From Macrostomum hystrix (Eukaryota > Platyhelminthes > Macrostomidae): a DNA stretch of 64,000 nt. Location of the stretch: assembly GCA_950097015.1 (NCBI GenBank), contig CATNEN010000025.1, positions 434,001-498,000 on the forward strand, given 5' to 3'. A model generated the notes under the pieces. It was not told the DNA's origin and did not search any database. It saw nothing but the letters and a program-made list of their open reading frames with translations. A program made the translations under genes and the position numbers. Shown here piece by piece: positions 45,601 through 56,951 of the stretch. Every line of letters starts with the position of its first letter. The first letter of the stretch is position 1.

Positions 45601-46679
45601 CTTGGGAGAAACCGCAGCTTTTCTCCGTCGCTTATTCAATTGTCACTTTCGACATGGCAGCTCCTGTCAAGCCCATGAAAATAAAATGAGAAAATGTAAA
45701 ACGGAAGCGAGATTTAGTGCTACATTCCTTTGATTTCGGTTGCATTAAGCAAAGTGAAACTATTATTACTTTTTTTCAATTTGACCTGGGCATCGGTAGC
45801 GATGTCGAAATAATTTTCGCATGCTGTTGCAATTAGCGATTAGCTTTGACTACACAATGTACCATCAAATATGTACATGCAGTCTTCAATTGTAGAGGGA
45901 CGCTTGCCTTCAAGAAAGGCTAAGTTGTATCAGTAATTAGAGCATCCGTAAGACTGGCGAGCAGACTACTTGTACATTGTGTTGTCTAATTTGAAATGGT
46001 AACTGAGGCGATGTAGCATCTGTTTATTTCGCTATTGTGAGATGTATACTCGTATGACAGCCGCGAAAACAGATTTTGAGAGTTACTTAGATTAGCTAGT
46101 CCTGTCAAGTTAGTGAGAGAATTTCATTGCTCACGGTTGCAAACATAATTCTAATATAAGATCACGGATCGTTCGGTACAATATTACAATAGTATTATTA
46201 AAGTGCATGCAAATAAAAACTATGGATATGCAGACTGCAGTTTTTAGCGATTGTCAGTCAGATAACAAGACATTGTTGTTAGCAATTGAGTTATATAATA
46301 GAAAGGATCCTAAACCAACTCAATAGTGAACTCAAATTGCAGTCACCAGGCTCGTCAACAGCTGGTTAAGATCTGAAAGAAATTGTTGAAATGTAATTCC
46401 ATAATAACGCAAATGCCACTAAATAATTTGATAACGTGTAATCGAATAATTAGAAATCAGATTATACGAAATCGAATAGTCATATAATTGACTGTTAATT
46501 CTTTTCGTTATAATTATAAATATATGGTTATGATTATGATAATGATTGTACTTATATAATAAATATACTTAATATATGGCTATATAACAGTTATATATAA
46601 AGTTATATAAGTGAAATCGGACAATTAGCAATCGGATAACTTGAAATATAATGTACAGGTGGACTGACTGTACGCTGAC
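45601..46679. other. 3' flank of REP and AT-rich intergenic sequence
   Basis: A probable AATAAA signal lies at 45680-45685, 80 bases after the REP stop. The rest is AT-rich and featureless to my reading. Confidence 0.45.
45680..45685 (+). terminator. Probable polyadenylation signal of REP
   Basis: AATAAA within GAAAATAAAATGAG, 80 bases after the REP stop codon. It is the only clear hexamer close to that stop. Confidence 0.55.
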
Positions 46680-46997
46680 CTTTCAGTTTCTCGTAGATCA
46701 CGTGAGACACACAGTCGACCACCTCCCATCTGTCACTGCAGGCGAGTTTCCGCCCGCAGCCGGTAGTTTTCGGGCAGGTAGCCAGGCAGCTGCCGTCGTG
46801 CAGGTGTACCAACTCGCCAGCCGGATAGTCCGGCAGCTGTGGCACCCTGGCGCAGCCAATCAGAAGCAGGCAGTCAACTGGTTTCCGTGGCGTGGACCTG
46901 CCAGCTCTGTTTATAAGCTGCAGTTTCCGCAGACTGACGCAGTCTAGTTCGCAGTATCGGTCCAGTCGCTCCAGTCGGTAATCCTGCTTTAGGCACA
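46680..46997 (-). CDS. Isolated Cys-rich exon, phase 1-1, unknown protein
   Basis: A GC-rich 318-bp island in AT-rich DNA is bounded on the minus strand by an acceptor (...AAATTTTAG) and a donor (CTGAAAG/gtcagc). It contributes 106 codons' worth of sequence with strongly coding codon choice (CTG, GAC, TGC). It has 10 or more cysteines, including YCELDC, CLLLIGC and GSCLATCPKTTGCGRKLAC. Its length is divisible by three and both flanking introns are phase 1, as is typical of extracellular modules that shuffle. I recognise no domain and see no partner exons nearby, so the gene must extend far in either direction or this is a remnant. Confidence 0.55.
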
Positions 46998-47344
46998 CTA
47001 AAATTTGACGCTTTAACCTGGCAGCCTGATTGACATCTTCGACGAAAGCTCACGGCAATGCTTTGGCCCGAATTCCGAATATTTTCTATGGTCTTATGGG
47101 GTGTAGCTGGCTTTGTTAGACAGTCATACCAGACCCGCTGTTATAACGATTGCGTGAGTATTTTTGGCCAAGCGAGTGCGCAGCATTCATGATTTTACAA
47201 GCTAACCTGGATAAAATGGAGTGCGACCCACAATGTGCACGTACAGATCGAAGTAGAATTTGTCTAAGAAGATTTTTTTTTCTTTTTGCTGCTGCTGCAC
47301 TGCTGTCTACAGGTGCAAAATAATAAATATATAAAGCAAAGAAA
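46998..47344. other. Non-coding, nothing recognised
   Basis: Unique sequence between the orphan exon and the TTAA element. Confidence 0.4.
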
Positions 47345-48013
47345 TTAAGTAGAACTACCAAGGGGGATTCCCCCCTGACAATGTTTGCTGCATCCGAATG
47401 GAGCAATGCAAGCACACGAAACTCAAGGACACGGGCCAACTTTTTGTTGCGCATCTTTGGAAACAAGAATCAAGTCGCCAGCTCTTCAGACCGTCGAGAT
47501 ATTCAATGATTCTGGCCAAAGGTCGGATTTTTCCCATAAGCGCTAGTGTATTTCATACAACCCTATAAACACGAGTTAGCACTGCGCCTCAGTGCGGCCT
47601 TGCCAGGCCTTCAAAATTCATCAGCATGTCACCCGAATGTGTATGCATCATCTCCGTCTTCGGTGATCACATACCTTTATCTAGACAGATTTGCTGGACC
47701 TTCAAGGGCTACAACAGGTGAAACTAGGCTACAATGCATACCCTCCTATAGTGGCGCGAATTTCTCCAATTTCACTGATCAAGCCTGAAAATGAGGAGCA
47801 CATGAATAATGAGAACACCTGAGAATGAGGAGCACATGAGTACTATGAGTAGGCGTAGCTTAACCACAGTACACCATCGCATTGTCTGTCAACCAATCAG
47901 TCACCACTCACCGCTGTTAGCATTCAGGCGCTGCTAAAAAATGTACAGTCCCCTTGGTATAAAAACGGGTGGCAAAACGGCTAGGTAGTCCTACTGTGTA
48001 GTCCTACTGTTAA
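47345..48013. mobile_element. 669-bp piggyBac-like non-autonomous element
   Basis: Bordered by TTAA at 47345-47348 and 48010-48013. The left end reads GTAGAACTACC and the right end, read inward, CAGTAGGACTAC, where the terminal repeat is itself duplicated. GGGGGATTCCCCCC lies just inside, as in the 80-bp MITE. The left 220 bp match the REP intron fragment. Inside, at about 47786-47840, are inverted copies of the 34-bp unit that forms the satellite at 48.6 kb. No transposase is recognised. Confidence 0.7.
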
Positions 48014-48638
48014 CAGTTTGCGACGCGCACTAGAAAAATAGAGAGAAGGATGTCATAGAGTGGAGAACGCATATCTCAGACGGAGGCCCTAGTTCACTGT
48101 GTAACCAGGAGACTCACTGTGTCTACCTGCCAACTGCAGCATATACAGCCTAAAATGTCGGATAGCTAAGCGATAAGGTTTTATTTAGCGAATCTTAGAA
48201 CACGCGGACAGCCATACGGACATGAGCAAACACGAGCGACTATTTATTTTTAGATTCTAAAATGCTGCCAGGATTTTTCACGCCTTGTGCTACCATTCGC
48301 TTCTACCTAGCTAGTATACTCGTATACTATATAAAAGTACATTTTTTCTAAGCTGTCGCATTCTTATCTTTTCTGCCTGCAGCACTTAATTCTGCAAAGA
48401 TGCCACACAGGTGGAACCCCTCGATTTCTTATCAGTCAGCCTTTTTCATTGAAGTTCTACTTCAGGAACTTTTCGCGGCTTGTTTTGCACTTATGCTGAA
48501 CTATCAGTTGGCTGGGTAGTAACTGGCGGACTGGTGTGTACCTTTCCTTTATTTATCTAGTCTTTTGAGTCCATTGGGCTGACAGAAATACTGCTTCACT
48601 TTCTTAGCCAGAAGAATAGTGCTCAGTTAATATTCAAA
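48014..48638. other. Non-coding, nothing recognised
   Basis: Unique sequence with no supported feature. Confidence 0.4.
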
Positions 48639-49358
48639 CTTCTTATTCTCAGGTGTTCTCATCAATCATGAGCTCCTCATTCTCAGGTGTTCTCATCAAT
48701 CATGAGCTCCTCATTCTCAGGTGTTCTCATCAATCATGAGCTCCTTATTCTCAGGTGTTCTTATTAATCATGTGCTCCTCATTCTCAGGTGTTCTCATCA
48801 ATCATGTGCTCCTTATTCTCAGGTGTTCTTATTAATCATGTGCTCCTCATTCTCAGGTGTTCTCATCAATCATGAGCTCCTCATTCTCAGGTGTTCTCAT
48901 CAATCATGAGCTCCTCATTCTCAGGTGTTCTCATCAATCATGAGCTCCTCATTCTCAGGTGTTCTCATCAATCATGTGCTCCTCATTCTCAGGTGTTCTC
49001 ATTAATCATGTGCTCCTCATTCTCAGGTGTTCTCATCAATCATGAGCTCCTTATTCTCAGGTGTTCTTATTAATCATGAGCTCCTCATTCTCATGTGTTC
49101 TCATTAATCATGTGCTCCTTATTCTCAGGTGTTCTTATTAATCATGTGCTCCTCATTCTCAGGTGTTCTCATTAATCATGTGCTCCTCATTCTCAGGTGT
49201 TCTCATCAATCATGTGCTCCTCATTCTCAGGTGTTCTTATTAATCATGTGCTCCTCATTCTCAGGTGTTCTCATTAATCATGTGCTCCTCATTCTCAGGT
49301 GTTCTCATTAATCATGTGCTCCTCATGCTCAGGTGTTCTCATCAATCATGAACTCCTG
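48639..49358. repeat. 34-bp minisatellite, about 21 copies
   Basis: Units carry CTCAGGTGTTCTCATCAATC then ATGAGCTCCTCATT, with C/T and A/T variants. The 60-codon frames here are artefacts. Confidence 0.95.
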
Positions 49359-49904
49359 TTAGTTGCCATGGGTACAGATCAATAACCATAGAGTTTGGAT
49401 ATTTTAGTTCAAACGCACTATTAATAGACGGAATGAAACAAACAATAAGCATAAGCTTATATATATATATAATTATTTCAAACTTATATTTACAATTATT
49501 CTCGAGTTCAATACTTCAATCGATGTTGAGAAGATGCTATAATGATCGGCACAGCTGGCAGGAGCCATCTTAGCCTCGTTGGAGAAGCAATGTCTACAGC
49601 ACAGAACAATTTCAGCTATACTGACAGGAAGCAGTGGAATGATGCGAAGCAAATTAGAATGTAGCAAGGCGTCAAACTAAATATGTTGTGCGTGTGTGCG
49701 CATTCATATACACGCCGTGATAATATGCGAAATCTGCATTGAAAGCCAAACAATGACTGGCCTAATAGATTTATGGCCTAATAGGCCGTGCAGAACGTTT
49801 TTTTGGCTGGATTCCGGAATTTAAAATAGGACATCCGAGGTATTCGTACCATGTCCGGCATATGCTCTTTAAACCCCCTATAGAGATTTTTTTATCTATT
49901 ATCT
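49359..49904. other. Non-coding, nothing recognised
   Basis: AT-rich unique sequence, with a short (AT)n at 49458-49472. Confidence 0.4.
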
Positions 49905-50906
49905 ATGATCATAGAGGGACATCTAGGATCATACAAGGACGTCTAGGATTATACAGGGACATCTAGGATCATACGGGGACATCTAGGATTATACAGGGAC
50001 ATCTAGGATCATACAAGGACGTCTAGGATTATACGGGGACATCTAGGATCATACAGGGACATACGGGGACATCTAGGATCATACAGGGACATCTAGGATC
50101 ATACAGGGACATCTAGGATCATACAGGGACATCTAGGATCATACAGGGACATCTAGGATCATACAAGGACGTCTAGGATTATACGGGGACATCTAGGATC
50201 CTACAGGGACATACGGGGACATCTAGGATCATACAGGGACATCTAGGATCATACAGGGACATCTAGGATCATACAGGGACATCTAGGATCATACAGGGAC
50301 ATCTAGGATCATACAGGGACATCTAGGATCATACAGGGACATCTAGGATCATACAGGGACATCTAGGATCATACAGGGACATCTAGGATCATACAGGGAC
50401 ATCTAGGATCATACAAGGACGTTTAGGATCATACAGGGACATCTAGGATCATACAGGGACATCTAGGATCATACAAGGACGTCTAGGATCATACAAGGAC
50501 GTCTAGGATCATACAGGGACATCTAGGATCATACAGGGACATCTAGGATCATACAGGGACATCTAGGATCATACAAGGACGTTTAGGATCATACAAGGAC
50601 GTCTAGGATCATACAGGGACATCTAGGATCATACAGGGACATCTAGGATCATACAAGGACGTCTAGGATCATACAGGGACATCTAGGATCATACAGGGAC
50701 ATCTAGGATCATACAGGGACATCTAGGATCATACAGGGACATCTAGGATCATACAGGGACATCTAGGATCACAGGGAAATCTAGGATCATACAGGGACAT
50801 CTAGAATTATACAGGGACATCTAGGATCATACAGGGACATCTAGAATTATACAGGGACATCTAGGATCATACAGGGACATCTAGAATTATACAGGGACAT
50901 TATAGG
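49905..50906. repeat. 20-bp minisatellite, about 50 copies
   Basis: Units read CATACAGGGACATCTAGGAT with AAGGACGT variants. A marker containing an extra CATACGGGGA recurs at about 50060 and 50210, indicating block duplication. It ends about 100 bp before the BIR gene stop. Confidence 0.95.
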
Positions 50907-51000
50907 TCACAAAAAGACATGTAAGATTGCATAAAAACTGCAGACAGGATTGCGACTGCGGAAATCACACCTTTTCCCGAGGGACTTGCGGTCGCCATGG

Positions 51001-52693
51001 TTAATGCCGACCCAGTTCCGGCAGCTGCAGCAGCGATGTCACGTCCAGCACCTCGAGGAGTCTCGGCGCAAAGAGGCCTTCGGATTCGTGCGCTAGAGAC
51101 ACGATGTCGCCGGCTCGAGTCGGACAGGCTCCATTGCTGCGCATGAAGCGGCGCGCCGCCCAGGCGGCCAGATAGCGCGGCTCGTAGCCGAAGCTCGCCG
51201 CCAGGCTCAGGCCGCAGCCGTCAAGGAGGTCGCCGCGCAGCTTCTTCAGCGCCCGCTCGTAGCGTTTGGAATCGCCGATGGCATCGAGCCGCTCTGTCAG
51301 CCGGCAGAGGCTGGTTCCGCTGCCGGAGTTTCTGTCAGCCGCGCGGGCCAGAGCGCACAGCCTGGCGTAGTAGCAGTTCGGGCTGGCTCCTCGGTGTCGC
51401 CTCAGGGGGTCGTCTTCGGCCAAAGTCGCTCCTGCCGACGCGCCGCAGGTAAAATCGGCTTCGTCGTCGGTGCTGGAGGATAATGAGGTCGGCGGGGCAT
51501 AGTTGACCTCGGTCGTTGATATACGAACGGAGCAGTGAAAGCAGACAAGCCACGGCCCGTCTGTGCTTTGGTAGAAGAAGCCAGCCTTCGCGAGGCGGTG
51601 CGCCAATGGCGAGGGCGAGAGAGTGGGCAGTAACGTGGACAGCCGGTCGTCCAGTAAGGTGTACTGCGGCTGCACTGAACCAGTCAGGGTCAGTAGCAGG
51701 CATCCTGTGAGTGAGTGAGAGAGTTGCAGTGGAGTGGACTGGTGAGTTGCAGTGGAGTGGACTGGTGAGTTGCAGTGGAGTGGACTGGTGAGTTGCAGTG
51801 GAGTGGACTGGTGAGTTGCAGTGGAGTGGACTGGTGAGTTGCAGTGGAGTGGACTGGTGAGTTGCAGTGGAGTGGACTGGTGAGTTGCAGTGGAGTGGAC
51901 TGGTGAGTTGCAGTGGAGTGGACTGGTGAGTTGCAGTGGAGTGGACTGGTGAGTTGCAGTGGAGTGGACTGGTGAGTTGCAGTGGAGTGGACTGGTGAGT
52001 TGCAGTGGAGTGGACTGGTGAGTTGCAGTGGAGTGGACTGGTGAGTTGCAGTGGAGTGGACTGGTGAGTTGCAGTGGAGTGGACTGGTGAGTTGCAGTGG
52101 AGTGGACTGGTGAGTTGCAGTGGAGTGGACTGGTGAGTTGCAGTGGAGTGGACTTGAGCGGAAGCGGGTTCTATACCTCGGAGCTGTTACCGGCCCGGCA
52201 GTGTGATCATGTGCGCCGCCGCAGAAATTTTGGTGCCCTATATTATCGTTGCTATCCTTTTGAATCCTTGATGTAGAGTAAATCATGGCTTCTCATTGCT
52301 CAAGCCTGGTGGTTAGAGTGTCGGACCTGAAGTTCGGGGGTTCGATTCCCGACTCCATTGGAACAATTTGTGTCCTTTAGCAAGACACTCAACTCTGCGT
52401 TGCTTCAGTTCACCCAGCTGTTAAATTGGTACCTACATTAGCTGTAGTAATTGAGGGTGGGTGTGGCGTCCCCCCAGTTCATGGACTGAGCAGCCGTACG
52501 CAGCCTTCAGATGCGCCGGGCATTAGCTGCGGCTGTGCCATTGCACTGTACACCTAAACTCACCAACAATGTACAGTCGAATCTCTCTGCTGGATTTCTT
52601 GTATAGCTCGACAATGGCCTCAGCGGTCTCAGTGGAGTACACGAGCCGCATTGGCTCCAGCAGCAGGTTCAGGTTGTTCTTGGAGTCTGACAT
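51001..52693 (-). CDS. BIR-domain protein, two exons
   Basis: Predicted join on the minus strand is 52693-52564 and 51704-51001, phase 1, 277 aa. Exon 1 reads MSDSKNNLNLLLEPMRLVYS and ends ATTGTTG/gtgagt. Exon 2 follows CTCACTCACAG. A BIR zinc-binding fold is visible at about 64-155: DDRLSTLLPTLSP, LAKAGFFYQST, WLVCFHC (C98, C101), EDDPLRRH (H147) and SPNC (C154). C-x2-C and H-x6-C fit the family, but the spacing between C101 and H147 is 45 residues instead of about 16. There is a single BIR and no RING domain, so it is not a classic ubiquitin-ligase IAP. BIR proteins act in cell death or division; its role here is unknown. The intron contains a satellite and a SINE. Confidence 0.8.
51716..52154. 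repeat. 23-bp minisatellite in the BIR intron, about 19 copies
   Basis: Nearly perfect units built on GAGTTGCAGTGGAGTGGACT plus GGT. On the transcribed strand each unit is pyrimidine-rich and contains CTCACCAG, so it resembles a splice acceptor. The array begins about 12 bp upstream of the real acceptor. Confidence 0.95.
52303..52560 (+). mobile_element. tRNA-derived SINE, family B, copy 2
   Basis: The head reads CTGGTGGTTAGAGTGTCGGA and GGGGGTTCGATTCCCGA (A and B boxes). The body contains TTTAGCAAGACACTCAACTC and GGGTGTGGCGTCCCCCCAG, and the end GCTGCGGCTGTGCCATTGC. It lies in the BIR intron immediately beside exon 1, with the element's end close to the splice donor. Confidence 0.85.
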
Positions 52694-52734
52694 TCTCTGA
52701 AATTGGAGCGCACGGCCCTGGGTAGAGTTAGAGC

Positions 52735-52880
52735 TGGGATCCGGGTTGTTGGCCCTCTTTTGATATCAAATCCCAGAAAAAGCCATCAAGCCTTCTCTCC
52801 GCGACTGCACCCCAAATGAATGTGGCCTCGCCGCGGATTCGAACTCAGGGACCTTGGTGCCAGAGTTGGACGCGTTAAAG
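52735..52880 (-). mobile_element. SINE family A fragment upstream of the BIR gene
   Basis: The block from AAGCCTTCTCTCCGCGACTG to a reversed tRNA-like head (GCGGATTCGAACTCAGGGAC) matches the right-hand parts of the copies at 6.2 and 7.4 kb. It is truncated at the left. Confidence 0.65.
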
Positions 52881-54012
52881 TTGCATCCCAGCTGAACGGT
52901 TGAACTCACCTTCCCAGCTGCTATCCTCCCTCCTTATCGAAGGCAGCAGTGTCTGCATAAGGAATGTGAATTCTTATTCCCTATTAGGCTAGGCTGTTGC
53001 TGCTGCCACAAATTTCTCTCACGAATATTAAAATTCTTTCTGTGGCCAATGCCAAACTGAAAAGTGCTTGCAGACTTGCCGCGCGTGCAGCTTATTTATA
53101 AGCGGTACGCGCGGTGGCCATTTGGTCACAGTAGAAACAAGGACCTATAGCGAGATAGAGGGTAGCTTGGGCCACCCACCCCCTCCAAGCGTACACTGCC
53201 ACACCTGTTAATACATGGGCTCTCATCTCGTGTGTAAACCATTTAGAGAACTTCCATCTATGTAATGGCTATGTTAATAAATAATAAGAAAAAGAAAATG
53301 TCATGCTGGACATTCATGAGTCATTTTGAGATTGATTCTGTGAGATAACTCATTTTGTCCCGGTAGAATTAATATAGTCTCTATTTTATCTCTGAGTAAA
53401 ATAGAAAAAAAATAAACAAATAAGACCATGCAATTGCAGAGTTCGATGCAACAGACGGACTGATAATTAAAAAGGCTAAAATCCTGGTAAAAATGTTTTA
53501 TTAGATCATAGATGGCTTTTTGTTTGTTAAGCTTCATTAGCTACAATGGACAGTGACACTGGAGCATGATTACAATATTCAATCTCAATTAGAGATAACC
53601 CATTCGAATTTGAAATTTTTGACCCGATCGATGCGCAGGTTTAAGTTAATTAATAAAAAACGGCTCAAACACGTCACAATCGTGCAGGTTTTTTACAGAA
53701 TTTGCAGCATTTAGTTAATATTAAGCAATAAAACAAGCACGGCTAAAACAAGAAATATTGGAACAAATTGTCTGCTTGCTCAAGGTGACAGGTGAATATG
53801 CGGGATTATCAAATTAAAATCGAGGTAAAAATGAGAGTTTGTTTGGCCCGAAAGTTCTAGACACCGGACACCAGAAAAATCAGTGATCTTCTATTGTGAA
53901 TAAAGAAACGAGCTTCTTTCACTAAAAAATGAATGCCTCAATCCGAACACCCTACTAAGTGAAACTCTATAAGTAGGCATGTGAGCACTTTAGCATAGAA
54001 ATTAATGGCCGA
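52881..54012. other. Intergenic, nothing recognised
   Basis: AT-rich unique sequence between two minus-strand genes. It probably includes the 3' UTR of the 726-aa gene and the promoter of the BIR gene, but no motif is convincing. Confidence 0.4.
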
Positions 54013-56951
54013 TCAGAGCACGCTCTGCACGGAGGCCAGCGTGTGCGAACGCCTGGCGGCGGCCAGCACCTGGCGGCAGCACTCGGGGCCAGGCGGGCGC
54101 CGGTTCTGCCGCCGACGGCTCTCCTGACTGTCGTCTTTCGCGGTGGCCGTGAATTCGTCGCGAATCACTTGGGTTGGCGTTTCGGCGCCGGCTGCGGCCG
54201 CCCAGTGCGACGCTTCAGACGGGCCAGCGACGACTACGACTAGGCCGGCTGTGAGCCGCGGCTGAGCAGCGAGGGACTCGCGCAAGCGGCTCAGGTAGCG
54301 ATCGTCGGCTTGGCCGCAGGCAGGAAGCAGCACAATGGGCAGGTAGTCGTGACGTGCGCAGGCGTTGAGAGCCTCGGTCGGCACCGGAACGGATGCGGAC
54401 AAGCGCGACCGACGCAGGAGGCTGTTGCGAAGGCGCGTCGCCAATTGACCCCGACGACGCTGAGCTTTGCACTCGGCCTCGGGTTCAGCTGTGGCCGGAG
54501 CTCGCTCGGCTTCAAGTGCAGCGGCATCGGACCACAGGCAAGCGGGTTGGCCACTGCTGGCCAAGTAGTTGACCAGGTAAGTTGCTCTGGCAGACTGAGA
54601 CGGCGGATGAAAAATCACAGCGCGCACAGGCGTAGGGAACTGGGCAGTTGATTGGAGTTGCGACGGCAACTGCTTCTGCTGCTGCTGCTGCTGCTTGTGG
54701 TGGTGATGATGATGTGACGGCGGCGGAGTAGCCAAGGAGTGTCTGGCGCCAGTGAGTACAACTTCGGACTTGTCCTGCTCCTTGAGCCAACCGCTTAGCA
54801 GGTAGCTCTGACGTCGCCAATGGAATCGTCGCCGACTGTTGCCGCGAGAATCGATGGTGGACGCGGCGTTCGAGCGAAACTTTGGAAGTGGAGGCGGGGA
54901 GGATCGGCGCAGACGCGGCGTGGTCGCCTCAGTGACGGAGCCGGACGCAGCTGTGGGCAGCGTGGCCGGCGACAGAACTCGGGCGCGAATGAAGCGAAAC
55001 TCATCCGTAGCCGGCTCGGAACCGGTGGCGCTCAGTCTTCGACGGCCGTCGACCATGTCCACGCCAACCGCTGGAACTGGTGTTGTCGTGGCCACTGTGG
55101 TTTGAGCAGTCTCGGCGGCGATCGGCTTGTTGCATTCTTCGTCTTTGTCGAGCTTGGCACCTCGAGCCAGTTCGACCAGATCGTCAACCTTGCCAGTGTC
55201 GTCGCAGTCCCTGGCCTCGCCCAGTCGCAGGAGCTCGTCCATATCGACGCCCTTGTCAATGCCAATTCCTCGGCCAACTGAGTCGTCGATCTCATCCGGA
55301 GTGTCGGAACCGATTTTGTCGGGCAGGATCTCCAAGATACTGTCAAGGTAGAGCTCCACAATGTTCGAGTCATCATCGTCCTCGTTGTCATGGAGATCCG
55401 AGCGACCGCAGAAGCTGCCATCCTCCTGGCAGCTCGCAGGCAAGCCGTCATTGGCATCTCTCTGAGTAACATTTGAGAACTGTGCTCTCTCTTCTTCGTT
55501 GATGGAACCACTCGCGCTGACAAGCCGGAGTTCCTTTACAGAGCTTGTGTCAGCGTGGCCATTCGCAGCCAGGACATCAGCATTGCCATTGTTGATGTCT
55601 CTGGAACCGTCCCAGGTGCTGCGCTGAAGCTGCAGCTGCCGTCTGAGCTGCCGCTGTCGCCGAGTTAAAACAATTTCACCTGGCAACTCAGAGGTATTCA
55701 CTGGCGACGAGCTTCGCCAGCGCAGCAGAGAAGTGACGAGCCCCGGCAGCGAGGTCGCATCGATGGATAGGCGAGATGGCGATGCCAGGGGCAGCAGCGG
55801 CCTTGGCGGGTTTGGGGCGACTCAGTTAGCTCGCAGTTTGTTTGGAGGTGGCAGTTGACTGTATTTATTCAGACATTAATAAGGATAAAACAAGGATACC
55901 ACAAGGATACCACAAGCATACCACAAGGATACCACAAGGATACCACACATGTGAGAGATACAATTCAGACTACTGACAACAGTAGAAAAGCAAAGACTTG
56001 GCTGCAAAACTCTCACATAACACTAAAAAAATATCGCCATAGAAAATGGCAAGGTTAAAAGAGACTTCTGTGCACACTAAGAGTGGTGGGAGAGGACTGC
56101 GTGTGGCTATGGCTGACTGACGAAGGCAAACAAGCCAGAAACCGGTCTCGATCTGCCAGCGCGAGGTTCGTTCCCCACTTTTAGTGTGTTACAACACAGA
56201 TACCACAAGGATACCACAAGGATACCACAAGGATACCACAAGGATACCACAAGGATACCACAAGGATACCACAAGGATACCACAAGGATACCACAAGGAT
56301 ACCACAAGGATACCACAAGGATACCACAAGGATACCACAAGGATACCACAAGGATACCACACAGATACCACACAGATACCACACAGATACCACACAGATA
56401 CCACACAGATACCACACAGATACCACACAGATACCGCACAGATACCACATGCGTTCTACGCATCGACTAGCAGACGGCATAAAAAAAGACTGCGGCCTCG
56501 CATCAATAAACATTTCTAAAGCATCTCCAATGTCAATAGCGCGATTGCAATCTACTCACCTTACATTGCCAGGTGTCAAAACGCCTGCCAGTGCCGCCGA
56601 GGACAGGCTCCTCTCGCCGAGTGTCGCCACAGATGGCGTCGACCTCAGCCGAACCTCCGGTGTCTCGGCCGAGTAGGCTCGCCGCACCGACAGCAGCTCC
56701 ACGGCCGTCCCGGCTGTCAGCGACGAGTTGGCCGACTCAGCGGAGCCCAACGACGTGATTGAATGCGCTGGCGATGGGAACAGCGAGGAATGCGGCTGGT
56801 ACACCAGCACAGGCCCGTCCAGTTCCTCTTCGGTCATCACAGCTGCCTTCCGTTTAGCAGATAAGGCGGCGAAGCAGCAGAGCTGATGCGGCCGGCTGGC
56901 CTTCAACAGGAGTTCAGCCGGGTTGGGCAGAAACAAACTCGAGCCGTTCAT
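54013..56951 (-). CDS. Unrecognised 726-aa protein, two exons, low-complexity and acidic
   Basis: Predicted join on the minus strand is 56951-56560 and 55801-54013, phase 2. The donor is GTAAG/gtgagt and the acceptor CCCGCCAAG/G. Codon use is GC-rich and typical of the window's real genes. The N-terminus reads MNGSSLFLPNPAELLLKASR. Residues 235-345 are acidic, with EDDDDS and DELLRLGEARD. A His6 run near 494-499 and a Gln6 run near 501-506 precede a more ordered C-terminal part containing RAVIFHPPSQ, YLVNYLASSG, DYLPIVLLPA and TAGLVVVVAG. That alternation of hydrophobic strands suggests an alpha/beta domain. No signal peptide or membrane helix is evident. I recognise no family and assign no function. 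The 758-bp intron holds 11-bp satellite arrays. Confidence 0.7.
55880..55952. repeat. 11-bp minisatellite, small block
   Basis: About six copies of ACCACAAGGAT, in the intron of the 726-aa gene. The same unit forms the larger block at 56190. Confidence 0.9.
56190..56455. repeat. 11-bp minisatellite, main block, about 24 copies
   Basis: Copies of ACCACAAGGAT (to about 56358) switch to ACCACACAGAT for the rest. The minus strand gives a YLCGICVVSVW artefact frame of 118 codons. It lies in the same intron as the small block, 240 bp away. Confidence 0.95.
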
